Source of the DNA: Thioclava marina
GTDB taxonomy: Bacteria; Pseudomonadota; Alphaproteobacteria; Rhodobacterales; Rhodobacteraceae
NCBI RefSeq assembly: GCF_002020135.1
Contig: NZ_MPZS01000001.1
Coordinates: 868,001-932,000, forward strand
DNA: 64,000 nucleotides
Direction: 5' to 3'
The notes beneath the pieces are model-generated. The model was not told the DNA's origin. It saw only the letters and a program-made list of their open reading frames with translations, and did not search any database. Position numbers and translations under genes: made by a program. Positions 17,807 through 26,655 of this stretch are shown here, piece after piece. Numbering within the stretch: the stretch's first letter is position 1; each line of letters starts with the position of its first letter.

Positions 17807-18319
17807 ATGCGCAATTTCTTTGCATTCCTCTCGGGAGGTCTCTTCGGCGCGGGGCTTCTGGTGGCCGGCATGGTTGACACCAAGAAGGTTCAGGGCTGGC
17901 TCGACGTGTTCGGCGACTGGGATCCGACGCTCGCCTTCGTGCTGACCGGCGCGGTGGGCGTTATGTTCTTTGTCTGGATGGTCGCGCAGCGGCGCGAGAA
18001 ATCCATGCTCGGCTCGCCGATGCCGGGGGCATTTCCGCGTCTCGTTGACCGGAACCTCGTGCTTGGCTCGCTGTTGTTCGGCGCGGGCTGGGGCATGGCG
18101 GGGCTTTGCCCGGGTCCGGCTATGGGCTCGCTGAGCTTCAACGGCTGGCAAGGCTGGCTCTTCATCATCGCGATGGGCGTGGGCATGGCAATTGCGCCGC
18201 GGGTCAAGGACTGGCTCTCCGCCCTCGATCGCACGAAGCTCGAAGTGCCACCCTGTGAGAACATCCCCGAGGAAGAGCGCGCACTGGCAGGCAACACCTC
18301 GCGCGCCGTGGCTCGCTGA
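17807..18319 (+). CDS. YeeE/YedE family sulfur transport protein, second half
   Basis: A 170-residue membrane protein. GGLFGAGLLVAGMVDTKKVQGWLDVFGDWDPTLAFV is the common start of the second-half subunit, and GAGWGMAGLCPGPAMGSL gives the conserved G-x-C-P-G-P motif. A soluble tail follows the last helix (ENIPEEERALAGNTSRAVAR). It begins one base after the first-half stop, so the pair is translationally coupled. A GGCGGCAGG/CCTGCCGCC hairpin with TCTTTCTC at 18346-18373, inside the convergent gene, may end this transcript. Confidence 0.85.
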   Translation: MRNFFAFLSGGLFGAGLLVAGMVDTKKVQGWLDVFGDWDPTLAFVLTGAVGVMFFVWMVAQRREKSMLGSPMPGAFPRLVDRNLVLGSLLFGAGWGMAGLCPGPAMGSLSFNGWQGWLFIIAMGVGMAIAPRVKDWLSALDRTKLEVPPCENIPEEERALAGNTSRAVAR

Positions 18320-18322
18320 ACC

Positions 18323-19585
18323 TTACAAACCCGATCCGATCTTGAGCGGCGGCAGGTCTCCTGCCGCCTCTTTCTCATTCGCGAGACCGCGCAGGCCATC
18401 CATTCCGCCCATCCCACCGAGCCCGTCACCCTCTTCGGGCAAGTCTTGCCCGCCCAACCCTGCGCCAATCTCAAGCCCTCCCAATCCACCAAGCGGATCT
18501 GGCGCATTGGCTGTCGTGCCGGACAGATCGTCGGGCGCGCCGTAGGCGGCGTTCATCGGGTCGCCCAGCGGACCCGGTTCAACGGGCAGATCGACCTTCG
18601 GGAAAGGCGTCTCCCCGGTCGCGACCAGAGCGCTGGGCTTGCGTTTGGGCACGGCCTCCAAACCACCAGTCTCATCAGCCTCGACCAGCCGCAGCGCCCG
18701 CATCCCCCGGCTTTGCCCGAGCCGCGCCTGTGAAAGCTCGCGGCGCCCCTGCCCTTCCAGCGCGATCTTCTCCAGGGCGTCCTCGGGGATCGGGATTTCC
18801 ATGCCGGGGGCAAACCCCATCACGGCAGCCAGAGGCAAGGTCACGCGATGAAGCACCGCGTCGAGCGTGGCGGGGGCCGAGAGCACCGCGCGTTCGAGCG
18901 CCTCCTCCCAGTCCGGGCCGGGATCGGGTGCGACAGCCCCTTGAACGTCTTGCGCCCGCGCCCTTTTCAGCGCCACGCCCCGGCCCGATTGCGGCACCGC
19001 CCAAAGAAAGCCTCCCTCACGCTCGGCGCCCGCGCCAAAGGTGATCCGCGCCGACCAGACCCGGTAGCTGATATCTTCGAGCAGGAGCCCCAGCGGACGC
19101 GGATCATCGAGATGGGAGGCGTAGCGAAACCCGCCCGCCCAGGAAATCGCGTCATCCTCGCTCAAGAACTCCTCGATCATCGCAAGCAGCGCATCGATGA
19201 AATCCGCCGCCATCGCCGCGTCGATCCGCGTCGGCTTGCGCAGCCCCGGCGCGGATTTGCCAAGCCGCCTCATCGTCTGCATCTCTATCAGGACCGACAG
19301 AGTTGCGGGCGGCAGCGCAACCAGCCCCAGCCCTTCCCCCGGCCCCTCGATCACCGCGAGCAGCGAGAGGTCCTCCAGCATCTCGGGGAGGTCGGCGAGG
19401 CCCCGGCGGGTCTCGGTCAGTTCGGTCACGCGCAGGGGTAAGCCCAACATCTCCTGCGCGACCTTGGCGAGGCTTTGCGAGATCGCCTTCTCAGAGGTCA
19501 TGGGGATGCCGTCCGGGGCGATCCTCCCCGCCTCGGCCTTCCTGCGCAGCACTGAATTGTCGCGCTCCTGAGCCATAACCTCCAT
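18323..19585 (-). CDS. FliM/FliN (SpoA)-type flagellar switch-like protein
   Basis: About 420 residues. The middle region has a FliM-like core (LSLLAVIEGPGEGLGLVALPPATLSVLIEMQTMRRLG; AAMAADFIDALLAMIEEFL). A SpoA/FliN-type domain follows (LDAVLHRVTLPLAAVMGFAPGMEIPIPEDALEKIALEG...LGQSRGMRALRL). The C-terminal tail of about 110 residues is disordered and Gly/Pro-rich (DPLGGLGGLEIGAGLGG). No other flagellar or type III genes are in the window. The start at 19585 (MEVMAQERD) is uncertain; 19576 is an alternative. It could be a motor-switch part or a divergent SpoA protein with another job. Confidence 0.7.
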   Translation of the reverse strand: MEVMAQERDNSVLRRKAEAGRIAPDGIPMTSEKAISQSLAKVAQEMLGLPLRVTELTETRRGLADLPEMLEDLSLLAVIEGPGEGLGLVALPPATLSVLIEMQTMRRLGKSAPGLRKPTRIDAAMAADFIDALLAMIEEFLSEDDAISWAGGFRYASHLDDPRPLGLLLEDISYRVWSARITFGAGAEREGGFLWAVPQSGRGVALKRARAQDVQGAVAPDPGPDWEEALERAVLSAPATLDAVLHRVTLPLAAVMGFAPGMEIPIPEDALEKIALEGQGRRELSQARLGQSRGMRALRLVEADETGGLEAVPKRKPSALVATGETPFPKVDLPVEPGPLGDPMNAAYGAPDDLSGTTANAPDPLGGLGGLEIGAGLGGQDLPEEGDGLGGMGGMDGLRGLANEKEAAGDLPPLKIGSGL

Positions 19586-19659
19586 CCGCCCGCCAATCGG
19601 GACATCCCCCAAGCCTTGGCAGAACGAGCTTTACAAATGGTTGAAATCGCTTGTCGCGT

Positions 19660-22371
19660 TCAGACCTGTGCGCCCACGGGCGGAGGTGTCGCCGGATCCT
19701 TCCGCCGGAGCGGCAGGCTCACGCGGAAGGCCGCGCCGCCCTGTCCGGGCAGATAGTCGATTGTGCCACCGAGATTGGCCATGATCTCGCGGCAGATCGC
19801 GAGTCCAAGCCCCGCGCTGCCTGCGCGGCTCTGGTCGGTGAGGCGTGCGAACTTCTCGAAGATCAGCTTTTGCGACTGTTTCGGAATGCCCGAACCGTTA
19901 TCGAGGAAGTCGATCTGCACCCGCTTGCCGCGCTTTTTCACCTCGATGCGCAGCACCGCACGCTCGGCGTCGCAATACTTGCGCGAGTTCGAGATCAGGT
20001 TGATGAAGACCTGCACCAGCCGGTCGGTATCGGTGAAGATCGGCATATGCTCGGTCGGAAAATCGCGCTCGATCCGGAAAGCGCGCTCGGGCTGGGTCGA
20101 GGAGGCCGCCTGCACCGCGCGATTGATCAGGTCGTGCAGGTTCGCCACCGAGATATTGAGCTGCGCGCGGCGGTTCTCGAGCACCGACAGATCGAGCAGA
20201 TCATCGAGCAGCCGGGTCAGGCGGCGGGCCTCCTCGTGGATGATCTCGGCGTATTGCGCGCGCATCGCATCTGGCAGGTCCGGCTCCATAAGGATCTCGG
20301 AAAAGGCGCGGATCGAGGTCATCGGTGTGCGCAGTTCGTGGCTGATCTGGCTGAGGAAGGCGTCCTTCTGGACCGACAATTCCTTGAGCTTGTCATTGGC
20401 CTCGCGCAACGCGCGCGCGGTCCGGGCCAGCTCTTCCGATTTCGCCTCGAGCCGGGCGGAGTATTCCTTCGCCTCGGCCGTCTCGCCCGCCACCGCGATC
20501 AGATCCTGCATCGAGACCGACGAGCCGCCGGTGAGCTGCGAGATCATCGCATGGGCCGTAGCCGCCCCCACCGAGCCCGCGAGCTTCCGTTCGAGCCGCG
20601 CAAGGAAATCGGGGGTAGTGTCGGGCAGGAACCCGGCCTTGCCCTGCCCCGCGGCCTGCGCCTGGAAGAAATGCTGTGCCGGTTCCGCCCCGAGGATACG
20701 CTGCGCCATCGAGAGCAGGTCTTCGGCCTCCGCCCCGCCCTGGGCCCAGGATCGGGTTGCCGGTCCCTGATCGTAGATATTGACGAAAGCCACGCCCTGA
20801 AGTCGCTCCATCGGCCCCGGGAAGGAGGTCATCGAGAAGATCAGGAAGGCGAGCGTGTTGAACAGAAGTGACCAGAACAGCGCGTGCAGAAGCGGATCGA
20901 GCCCGCCGATCCCGAAGAGCGCATGCGGCCGCAGCCAGCCCAGTCCCAACAGCCCATGGTCGAGCACCGCCTGCGGCAAGAGCCCCGCCTCGCCCACCGA
21001 AGGCAAGAAGAGCGTGTAGGCCCAAAGCGCAAAGCCAGTGATCAGCCCCGCCGCCGCGCCGACATGGGTGGCCCCGCGCCAGAACATGCCACCGAGCAGC
21101 GCGGGCAGGACCTGCGCCGCACCGACGAAAGCGATCAGGCCGATCGCCGCCAGCGCCTCGGAGCCGCCCGACATCCGATAATAGGCATAGCCCATCGCAA
21201 GGACCACGATGATCGAGACTCGCCGCGAGGCGAGCACAAGCCCGCGCACATCGCCCGGCGCCCGCGCATCCGAACGGCGCAGCGCCAGCCAGAGCGGCGT
21301 GACGATATGGTTCGAGACCATCGTGGCCAGCGCGATCGCGGCCACGATCACCATCGAGGTCGCCGAGGAAAATCCGCCGAGGAAAGCCAGCAGCGCGAGC
21401 TTGCCCTGCCCCTCCGACAGCGGCAGCGTCAGAACGAAGAGATCCGGGTTTGCACCCTCGGGCATCCGCTCTAGCCCCATCACCGCGATCGGCACGACGA
21501 AGAGGCTCATCAGCATCAGATAGGCCGGGAAGGCCCAGCTCGCGGTGGCAAGGTGGCGCTCGTCCACATTCTCGACCACCAGCACCTGAAACATCCGCGG
21601 CAGGGTCAGGATCGCTGCGGCGGAGACAAAGGTGAGACCGGCGAAACGGCCCGGGTTCAGCTCCCATTCCGCGATCTTCGAGGCGTCGATGCGCGAGAGC
21701 ATGTCCACCGGCCCGCCGCCCAGCCCCCAGACCACGAAGACCCCGACCGCGACCAGCGCGACCAGCTTCACCACCGCTTCGAGCGCGATTGCCGTGACCA
21801 CGCCGTGATGGCGCTCATTGGCGTCGAGATTGCGGGTGCCGAAAAGAATGGTGAAGATCGCAAGCCCGCCCGCGATCCAGAGCGCCGTCGCGCCCTGATC
21901 GGGAAGCGCCCAACCCTCGGGCGTGCCTGCCGCGAAGACGCCAAAGCTCAGTGTCACCGATTGCAGTTGCAGCGCGATATAGGGTGTCGCCGCGGCGACA
22001 GACATCAACGTGACGATGACACCAAGCGTGTTCGATTTACCGTAGCGGCTGGAGATCAGGTCGGCGATTGAGGTCACCCGATGGGTCCGGCCGATCCGCA
22101 CCAGCTTGCGCAGCACCCACCACCAGCCGACGAAAACCAGCGTCGGGCCTAGGTAGATCGTGAGGAATTCCAGCCCCGAGCGCGCCGCATAGCCAACCGC
22201 ACCATAAAACGTCCAGGCGGTGCAATAGATCGAGAGCGACAGCGTGTAGATCACCGGCGAGCGCAGGAAGCGCAACCGGCGGCGTTGCGCGCGGCGCTCT
22301 GCCACGAAGGCCACCGAGAAGAGCACGATCACATAGCCGAGGCAAACCGCGACGAGGATATTGAAGGGCAT
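19660..22371 (-). CDS. Sodium/solute symporter-fused sensor histidine kinase
   Basis: A 903-residue membrane sensor. Residues 1 to about 560 are an SLC5/PutP-like symporter of about 12-13 helices (TAWTFYGAVGYAARSGLEF; FLGGFSSATSMVIVAAIALATMVSN). A coiled-coil follows, then the kinase: phospho-acceptor His678 in SHELRTPMTSI, N-box Asn791 in FINLISNSRKY, and G-boxes DNGSGIP and SAGLGLAI. No receiver domain is fused on. The layout is that of CbrA-type sensors, which sense or transport a carbon source. It is encoded with a small membrane protein and a single-domain response regulator. The start at 22371 (MPFNILVAVCLGY) abuts the small gene. Confidence 0.9.
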   Translation of the reverse strand: MPFNILVAVCLGYVIVLFSVAFVAERRAQRRRLRFLRSPVIYTLSLSIYCTAWTFYGAVGYAARSGLEFLTIYLGPTLVFVGWWWVLRKLVRIGRTHRVTSIADLISSRYGKSNTLGVIVTLMSVAAATPYIALQLQSVTLSFGVFAAGTPEGWALPDQGATALWIAGGLAIFTILFGTRNLDANERHHGVVTAIALEAVVKLVALVAVGVFVVWGLGGGPVDMLSRIDASKIAEWELNPGRFAGLTFVSAAAILTLPRMFQVLVVENVDERHLATASWAFPAYLMLMSLFVVPIAVMGLERMPEGANPDLFVLTLPLSEGQGKLALLAFLGGFSSATSMVIVAAIALATMVSNHIVTPLWLALRRSDARAPGDVRGLVLASRRVSIIVVLAMGYAYYRMSGGSEALAAIGLIAFVGAAQVLPALLGGMFWRGATHVGAAAGLITGFALWAYTLFLPSVGEAGLLPQAVLDHGLLGLGWLRPHALFGIGGLDPLLHALFWSLLFNTLAFLIFSMTSFPGPMERLQGVAFVNIYDQGPATRSWAQGGAEAEDLLSMAQRILGAEPAQHFFQAQAAGQGKAGFLPDTTPDFLARLERKLAGSVGAATAHAMISQLTGGSSVSMQDLIAVAGETAEAKEYSARLEAKSEELARTARALREANDKLKELSVQKDAFLSQISHELRTPMTSIRAFSEILMEPDLPDAMRAQYAEIIHEEARRLTRLLDDLLDLSVLENRRAQLNISVANLHDLINRAVQAASSTQPERAFRIERDFPTEHMPIFTDTDRLVQVFINLISNSRKYCDAERAVLRIEVKKRGKRVQIDFLDNGSGIPKQSQKLIFEKFARLTDQSRAGSAGLGLAICREIMANLGGTIDYLPGQGGAAFRVSLPLRRKDPATPPPVGAQV

Positions 22372-22372
22372 C

Positions 22373-22693
22373 TCAGCCCTCCGCTGCGTCGTCGGGATCA
22401 GCCCCCCGCACACGCCCGGCCGTCGCGAACCCTTCCGGCAGTTCCTCGACATCGAGCACCGGCCCGAGCCCGCGCGCGATCAGGAAAGCCGCGAGGATCA
22501 GCCCGATCCAGACCGCAAAGAGATAGAGACCTCCCCGACCGGTGTCAGGCGCCACGGTCTCCGCCGGATGCCAGAGCCCCGGCAGCAGGATCAGCACCAC
22601 GCCCAAAACCGGCAACAACCGCGCCGCATCCATCAGGCGGCGGCGGCGATAGGATCTTCGGGCAAGAAAGAGCGGTTGGCCCGTTTGCGGCAT
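22373..22693 (-). CDS. Small membrane protein of the sensor operon
   Basis: A 106-residue protein with two hydrophobic stretches (RLLPVLGVVLILLPGLW and GLYLFAVWIGLILAAFLIARGL) and an acidic tail. Its ATG shares a base with the response-regulator stop (TGATG), and its own stop is directly followed by the kinase start, so all three are coupled. The position between regulator and symporter-kinase, in tight coupling, suggests an accessory subunit of the sensor. The family is not recognised. Confidence 0.75.
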   Translation of the reverse strand: MPQTGQPLFLARRSYRRRRLMDAARLLPVLGVVLILLPGLWHPAETVAPDTGRGGLYLFAVWIGLILAAFLIARGLGPVLDVEELPEGFATAGRVRGADPDDAAEG

Positions 22694-23088
22694 CAAGCAG
22701 GCTCCCGGCGGGCCTCGCCGCCCCCGGTGATCGCCTCGAGCCGGGCCAGCACATCGGCATTGGCGAAAGGCTTGGCGAGGAAGGCGGTGGCCCCCGCGCG
22801 CTCGGCTGCCTCGCGGTCACGGCCCTGCCCGCGCGCGCTCAGCATCAGCACCGGCAAGCGCGAGAGATCGGCATCCGCGCGCAAATCCGACAGGATTTCG
22901 AGACCGGAACGCCCCGGCAGCATCAGATCCAGAATAATTGCGTCGGGCAGCACCTCGGCGATGCGCGACATCGCCTGCGCCCCGTCGCCCAGAACCGACA
23001 CCGCCCAACCCGCGCGTGACAGGATGAAACGGATCGCCTCGGCGATATGCGGCTCGTCCTCAATCAGCAAAACCTGTTTATTCGGCAT
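22693..23088 (-). CDS. Single-domain response regulator
   Basis: A 131-residue CheY-like receiver with no output domain. Acidic residues Glu10/Asp11, phospho-acceptor Asp54 (IILDLMLPGRSG), switch Ser84 (MLSARG) and Lys106 (FLAKPF) are all in place. AGGGGGAG precedes the ATG, and the start at MPNKQVLLIEDEP fits the family. Coupled to the symporter-kinase genes, it is the probable partner. Without a DNA-binding domain it must act through protein contacts or a phosphorelay. Confidence 0.92.
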   Translation of the reverse strand: MPNKQVLLIEDEPHIAEAIRFILSRAGWAVSVLGDGAQAMSRIAEVLPDAIILDLMLPGRSGLEILSDLRADADLSRLPVLMLSARGQGRDREAAERAGATAFLAKPFANADVLARLEAITGGGEARREPA

Positions 23089-23149
23089 CGCCACTCCCCC
23101 TCGCCTGACTATCGCGGGCGGGCTGCGTGGTGTCAAACCCTTGCAGGGC

Positions 23150-24472
23150 TTATCCTGCACCAGAAACGATCGAGGGCTCACGCCGACCCGGGCAATCCGC
23201 GCGTGGACAGATCCGGCAGGAGGCACCGATCGCGCGGGCCGGAGCCTCGGTCGCCTCCGCCGGCGCGGGGAGGATCAGCATCGTCGCGCGCATCAGCAAA
23301 GGCCCGTCGAACCCGGTCGGGCGCGGCTCGCTGACCGCATAGGTCAGAAAACGTTGCGGCAAGCGGCCCGCCATGTCGACCAGTGCTCGGATCGGCTGGG
23401 TGGGACGCGCCAGCGCCTCGTAAAGCGGCCAGAGCGGACAAGCTGCGGCAAAGCGCGGCGGGGCGAAACCGGGCGCGGGACGGCGGAAGGTCAGGGTTCC
23501 CGAGCCGTCACAAATCACCAGCCCCGGCTGGCCGAGCCCCGGCTGACCGGGCGGTAGCGCCGCAAGGCGACGCAAAACCTGCGCCAGGAGCGCGCCGGTG
23601 CGCGCAACGATTGCACCCGGATCGGGGCCGAGATCGGCCAGCGCCGCGTGCATCGTCTCGAGCGGCAAGGCGCGGGCATCGTTGGTCAGCTGTGCCAGAT
23701 GCTGCTCGGCCAGCGCCCGCGCCGCCGCCGACGCCAATTCCGGCGCACCCGCGATCAGATCGGGCACCGATGCCTCACCCGCCTCGATCTCGGGGAAATG
23801 CCATGCCCGCGCCTCGAGCCAGGCTTCGAGCTGTTCTTGCGGCGAGGACAGCCCCGTCTCCGCCGTTTCTATCTCGTCGAGATAGCCCACCAGCGCCTCG
23901 GCGGTGCCCGAAAGACGCAGGCTTTCCTCCTGGATCGTCTGGAGAAACCGCGCGCGCCACTCGGGCTCGATATCCTCGGTCTCGACGAGAATAGCCGCGG
24001 TCGAGCGCAGGCTCGTCACCGCCGAAAGAACCTCATGCAACGAGGTCAGCAGGAACGGGTCTTGCGCCATGCGCTCGGCATAGGCCTCGACCACACGCTC
24101 AAGCGCCGCAAGCCGCGCCTGACGCGAAGCGAGAAGCGCGGCCCAAGCCGGAAAACGACCTACGAATTCCTCGATCCGGTCGAGATCGGGGGCCTGATAC
24201 AGCGCCCCCCCTTCGGATTCGGCCGCGGCCGCGGCCTCGCGAAGCCCGTCGAACAACGCCCCTTCCGCGCCCTCGCTGAGCGCGACCGGATCAACGCCCA
24301 TCGCCTGCGCGATGCGCTCCATCAACGCATCACCCACCCTGCGGCGGTTATGTTCGATCAGGTTGAGATAAGCCGCCGAAATCCCAGCCGCGCGGGCGAG
24401 ATCGGCCTGCTTTAGACCCAGCGCAGTGCGCCGTTCGCGAATGCGGGTGCCGGTAAGAGCGGAACGGGCCAT
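23150..24472 (-). CDS. XRE-family regulator with central helical domain and Cys-rich C-terminus
   Basis: A 440-residue regulator. Residues 8-62 are an XRE helix-turn-helix (RIRERRTALGLKQADLARAAGISAAYLNLIE). Residues about 125-200 are a helical stretch resembling a histidine-kinase dimerisation region (FLLTSLHEVLSAVTSLRSTAAILVE). The C-terminus ends in GASCRICPRADCPGRREPS, the conserved Cys motif (Cys419, 422, 427) of the DUF2083/short-chain acyl-CoA regulator family. The HExxH of the usual IrrE-like middle domain is not seen. It probably represses or activates carbon or fatty-acid metabolism; its targets are unknown. Confidence 0.78.
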   Translation of the reverse strand: MARSALTGTRIRERRTALGLKQADLARAAGISAAYLNLIEHNRRRVGDALMERIAQAMGVDPVALSEGAEGALFDGLREAAAAAESEGGALYQAPDLDRIEEFVGRFPAWAALLASRQARLAALERVVEAYAERMAQDPFLLTSLHEVLSAVTSLRSTAAILVETEDIEPEWRARFLQTIQEESLRLSGTAEALVGYLDEIETAETGLSSPQEQLEAWLEARAWHFPEIEAGEASVPDLIAGAPELASAAARALAEQHLAQLTNDARALPLETMHAALADLGPDPGAIVARTGALLAQVLRRLAALPPGQPGLGQPGLVICDGSGTLTFRRPAPGFAPPRFAAACPLWPLYEALARPTQPIRALVDMAGRLPQRFLTYAVSEPRPTGFDGPLLMRATMLILPAPAEATEAPARAIGASCRICPRADCPGRREPSIVSGAG

Positions 24473-24545
24473 GCCAAGTCCTCCTGCACCAGCTTTACAG
24501 CCAAGCGCAGGAGGGCAAAAGGCATTTACCAGCCTTTACACGCGA

Positions 24546-24713
24546 TCAGCAGGGGCCGGTGCCCGCAGGCGCAACCGTCGCCATGCCCGAGATCGACTCG
24601 ACGCCCGGCTCACATTGGCCGACGTCTTTCTCGAGCTGGGCGCAACCGGCAAGTGCGGCAAGCGCCAAGACCGCAAGCAGTTTCACAGCTCGGAAGTTGT
24701 GATGGTCTTTCAT
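24546..24713 (-). CDS. Small lipoprotein, 55 residues
   Basis: A short frame beginning MKDHHNFRAVKLLAVLALAA and continuing with a lipobox L-A-G-C at about residue 24. The mature part is small and contains two further Cys (GQCEPG, and the C-terminal residue GPC). AAGGAG lies 6 bases upstream of the ATG. It resembles entericidin-size envelope lipoproteins but is not a clear member. The gap on each side is non-coding, so it is a free-standing gene. Confidence 0.65.
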   Translation of the reverse strand: MKDHHNFRAVKLLAVLALAALAGCAQLEKDVGQCEPGVESISGMATVAPAGTGPC

Positions 24714-24892
24714 GATTTTCTCCTTCTCTCCATGTGCGAAGGATCTCCCTTTGCGAGTGTGAATTTACACTGGAGGCACCGCTTGCGCCCTGATCCGTGT
24801 CAAGATCGCCACCGTTTTTCGCGCCCCGATTTGACAGCCGACCGGAATGCGCCATTCTCAATGCGGCAGCGCAGCAATTTTCGGGAGAGACA

Positions 24893-26047
24893 ATGCAACC
24901 CGAGCAGATCGAGACAGAACTGCAACAAGCGATCGGCGCCGCACAGCGCGTGCTGCCCGATTGGGCGGTGGCTCTGGCGGCCTATTTGATCGCGGCATTC
25001 CTGGCGTTGGTTCTGTTTCGCGTCGTCTTCTCGATGCTGACGCGGGCGGTGGCGGAGCGCGACCTGTTCTGGCGCTCGCTGGTCACCCGCGCGGCGCGGC
25101 CCCTACGGCTCGTGCTGCTGATCATGGCGCTCGGTTTCGCCAACGGGCTTGCTCCGGCAAGTGCGGCCACGACCACGACGATCACCCATGTCCTGCTCGT
25201 CGCGCTGATCCTGAGCCTTGCCTGGATCGCCTATACCGCCCTTTATATCTGGACGACGATCCACCTTCGGCGCTTCAAGCTCGATGCCGAGGACAACCTG
25301 CTTGCGCGCAAGCACGTGACGCAGACCCGGATCCTGATGCGCGTCGCCAAGGTGATGATCGTGATCCTTGCCGTGGCCGCTGCCTTGATGACCTTCCCCG
25401 CGGTGCGCCAATACGGCGTCTCGCTGCTGGCGGCCGGAGGAGCTGCCGGGATCGTCGTCGGTCTTGCCCTGCAACCTGTTTTGAAGAACCTCTTCGCAGG
25501 CATTCAGCTTGCGTTGACCCAGCCGATCCGCATCGACGATGCCCTGATCGTGGAAGGAGAATGGGGCAATGTCGAGGAGATCACCTCGACCTATGTGGTG
25601 ATCCGGATCTGGGACTGGCGGCGATTGGTCGTTCCACTGAGCTATTTCATCGAACAACCTTTCCAGAACTGGACACGCGAGAGCGCCGAACTGATCGGGA
25701 CGGTGATGATCTATCTCGATCATACTGCCGATATAGAGGCGGTCCGCGCCAAGGCCCGCGAGATTACCGAGGCTGACCCGCTCTGGGATGGCAAGGTCTT
25801 TGCGGTGCAGGTGACCGATTTCCGGGAGCGGGTGATGGAGGTGCGCATCCTCGCCTCCGCCCGCAACGGCCCGCGCACCTATGATCTGCGCTGCAATATC
25901 CGCGAAAAACTCGTGAGTTGGTTACAGGCCGAGATGCCGAGCGCCCTGCCTCGCACCCGCGCGGACCTCTCTTCCGGCGAAGCCGTGCAGTTTGCGGTGC
26001 CCGAGATCAGCGGCCCCAAGCCACCGCCCGAGACAGGCGGGCTTTGA
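24893..26047 (+). CDS. MscS-type small-conductance mechanosensitive channel
   Basis: A 384-residue channel. Four N-terminal helices lead to the pore helix and the conserved start of the MscS beta domain: YGVSLLAAGGAAGIVVGLALQPVLKNLFAGIQLALTQPIRIDD, then VEEITSTYVVIRIWDWRRLVVPLSYF. A cytoplasmic alpha/beta cage follows. It releases small solutes on osmotic downshift. The N-terminus (MQPEQIETELQQAIG) follows GGGAGAGA, and no signal peptide is seen. Monocistronic. Confidence 0.92.
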   Translation: MQPEQIETELQQAIGAAQRVLPDWAVALAAYLIAAFLALVLFRVVFSMLTRAVAERDLFWRSLVTRAARPLRLVLLIMALGFANGLAPASAATTTTITHVLLVALILSLAWIAYTALYIWTTIHLRRFKLDAEDNLLARKHVTQTRILMRVAKVMIVILAVAAALMTFPAVRQYGVSLLAAGGAAGIVVGLALQPVLKNLFAGIQLALTQPIRIDDALIVEGEWGNVEEITSTYVVIRIWDWRRLVVPLSYFIEQPFQNWTRESAELIGTVMIYLDHTADIEAVRAKAREITEADPLWDGKVFAVQVTDFRERVMEVRILASARNGPRTYDLRCNIREKLVSWLQAEMPSALPRTRADLSSGEAVQFAVPEISGPKPPPETGGL

Positions 26048-26083
26048 CCCACTCATGTTCTCACAGATCGCCCGTCGCTGCTG

Positions 26084-26548
26084 CTAGTCGAAGGCGCGGA
26101 ACCGCGCCCCGAAATTGATCGCTTTGTTCGAGCAGGCATCCATCGCGTCGATCAGCCAGAGCCGGTCAGGCGCTTTCCCTACCAGCAGATGACGCCCCAA
26201 GGCTGCCTCTCCCTTGGCGATATTGCCAGCGAGATCGCCCCTGAACCCCATCAATCGTTTCAGCCAGAAGTCCTGCGCCTCTCCCACATAGCCGCCACCG
26301 CCGCCGCCCGGTGCGATCGTACGGGCCACGGCAAGACAATATCCCGCCTCGACCCCTTCCGTCTGCGTATCGAAGAGATAGCCAAGCGGTGCCGCGAATT
26401 GGCTTTTCCAAGTAAGCCAAAACAGGCCCGTCAGGAAAACCGCCCCCAGTACGAAGGCGAGATAGACACGCAGCGGCAAGACCGTATCGGCCGGCGCCCG
26501 ATAGCGCCCGTGCCTTCCTGCGCGAAGATGATTGCCTTGATCGATCAT
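26084..26548 (-). CDS. Unknown single-helix membrane protein
   Basis: A 154-residue protein with an N-terminal basic segment (MIDQGNHLRAGRHGRYRAP), one helix (RVYLAFVLGAVFLTGLFWLTW) and a soluble domain (EAGYCLAVARTIAPGGGGGGYVGEAQDFWLKRL). AAGGAGG sits 6 bases upstream of the chosen ATG. The family is not recognised. It is probably exposed in the periplasm by its orientation (inference). Confidence 0.7.
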   Translation of the reverse strand: MIDQGNHLRAGRHGRYRAPADTVLPLRVYLAFVLGAVFLTGLFWLTWKSQFAAPLGYLFDTQTEGVEAGYCLAVARTIAPGGGGGGYVGEAQDFWLKRLMGFRGDLAGNIAKGEAALGRHLLVGKAPDRLWLIDAMDACSNKAINFGARFRAFD

Positions 26549-26595
26549 GCGGACCTCCTTGGGCGCAGCAAAACCGATTCTCGTTAACAAAACGT

Positions 26596-26630
26596 CGAAA
26601 AGAAAACGCCCTCCGGCGGGGGCCGGAGAG
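26596..26630 (-). terminator. Terminator of the pyrimidine transport operon
   Basis: On the minus strand a CTCCGGC/GCCGGAG stem with loop CCCC, extended by CGC/GCG, is followed by TTTTCTTTTCG. It lies about 30-50 bases past the stop of the ABC binding-protein gene. Confidence 0.8.
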
Positions 26631-26655
26631 CGCAAGCGTTCAAGACAGGATCAAC

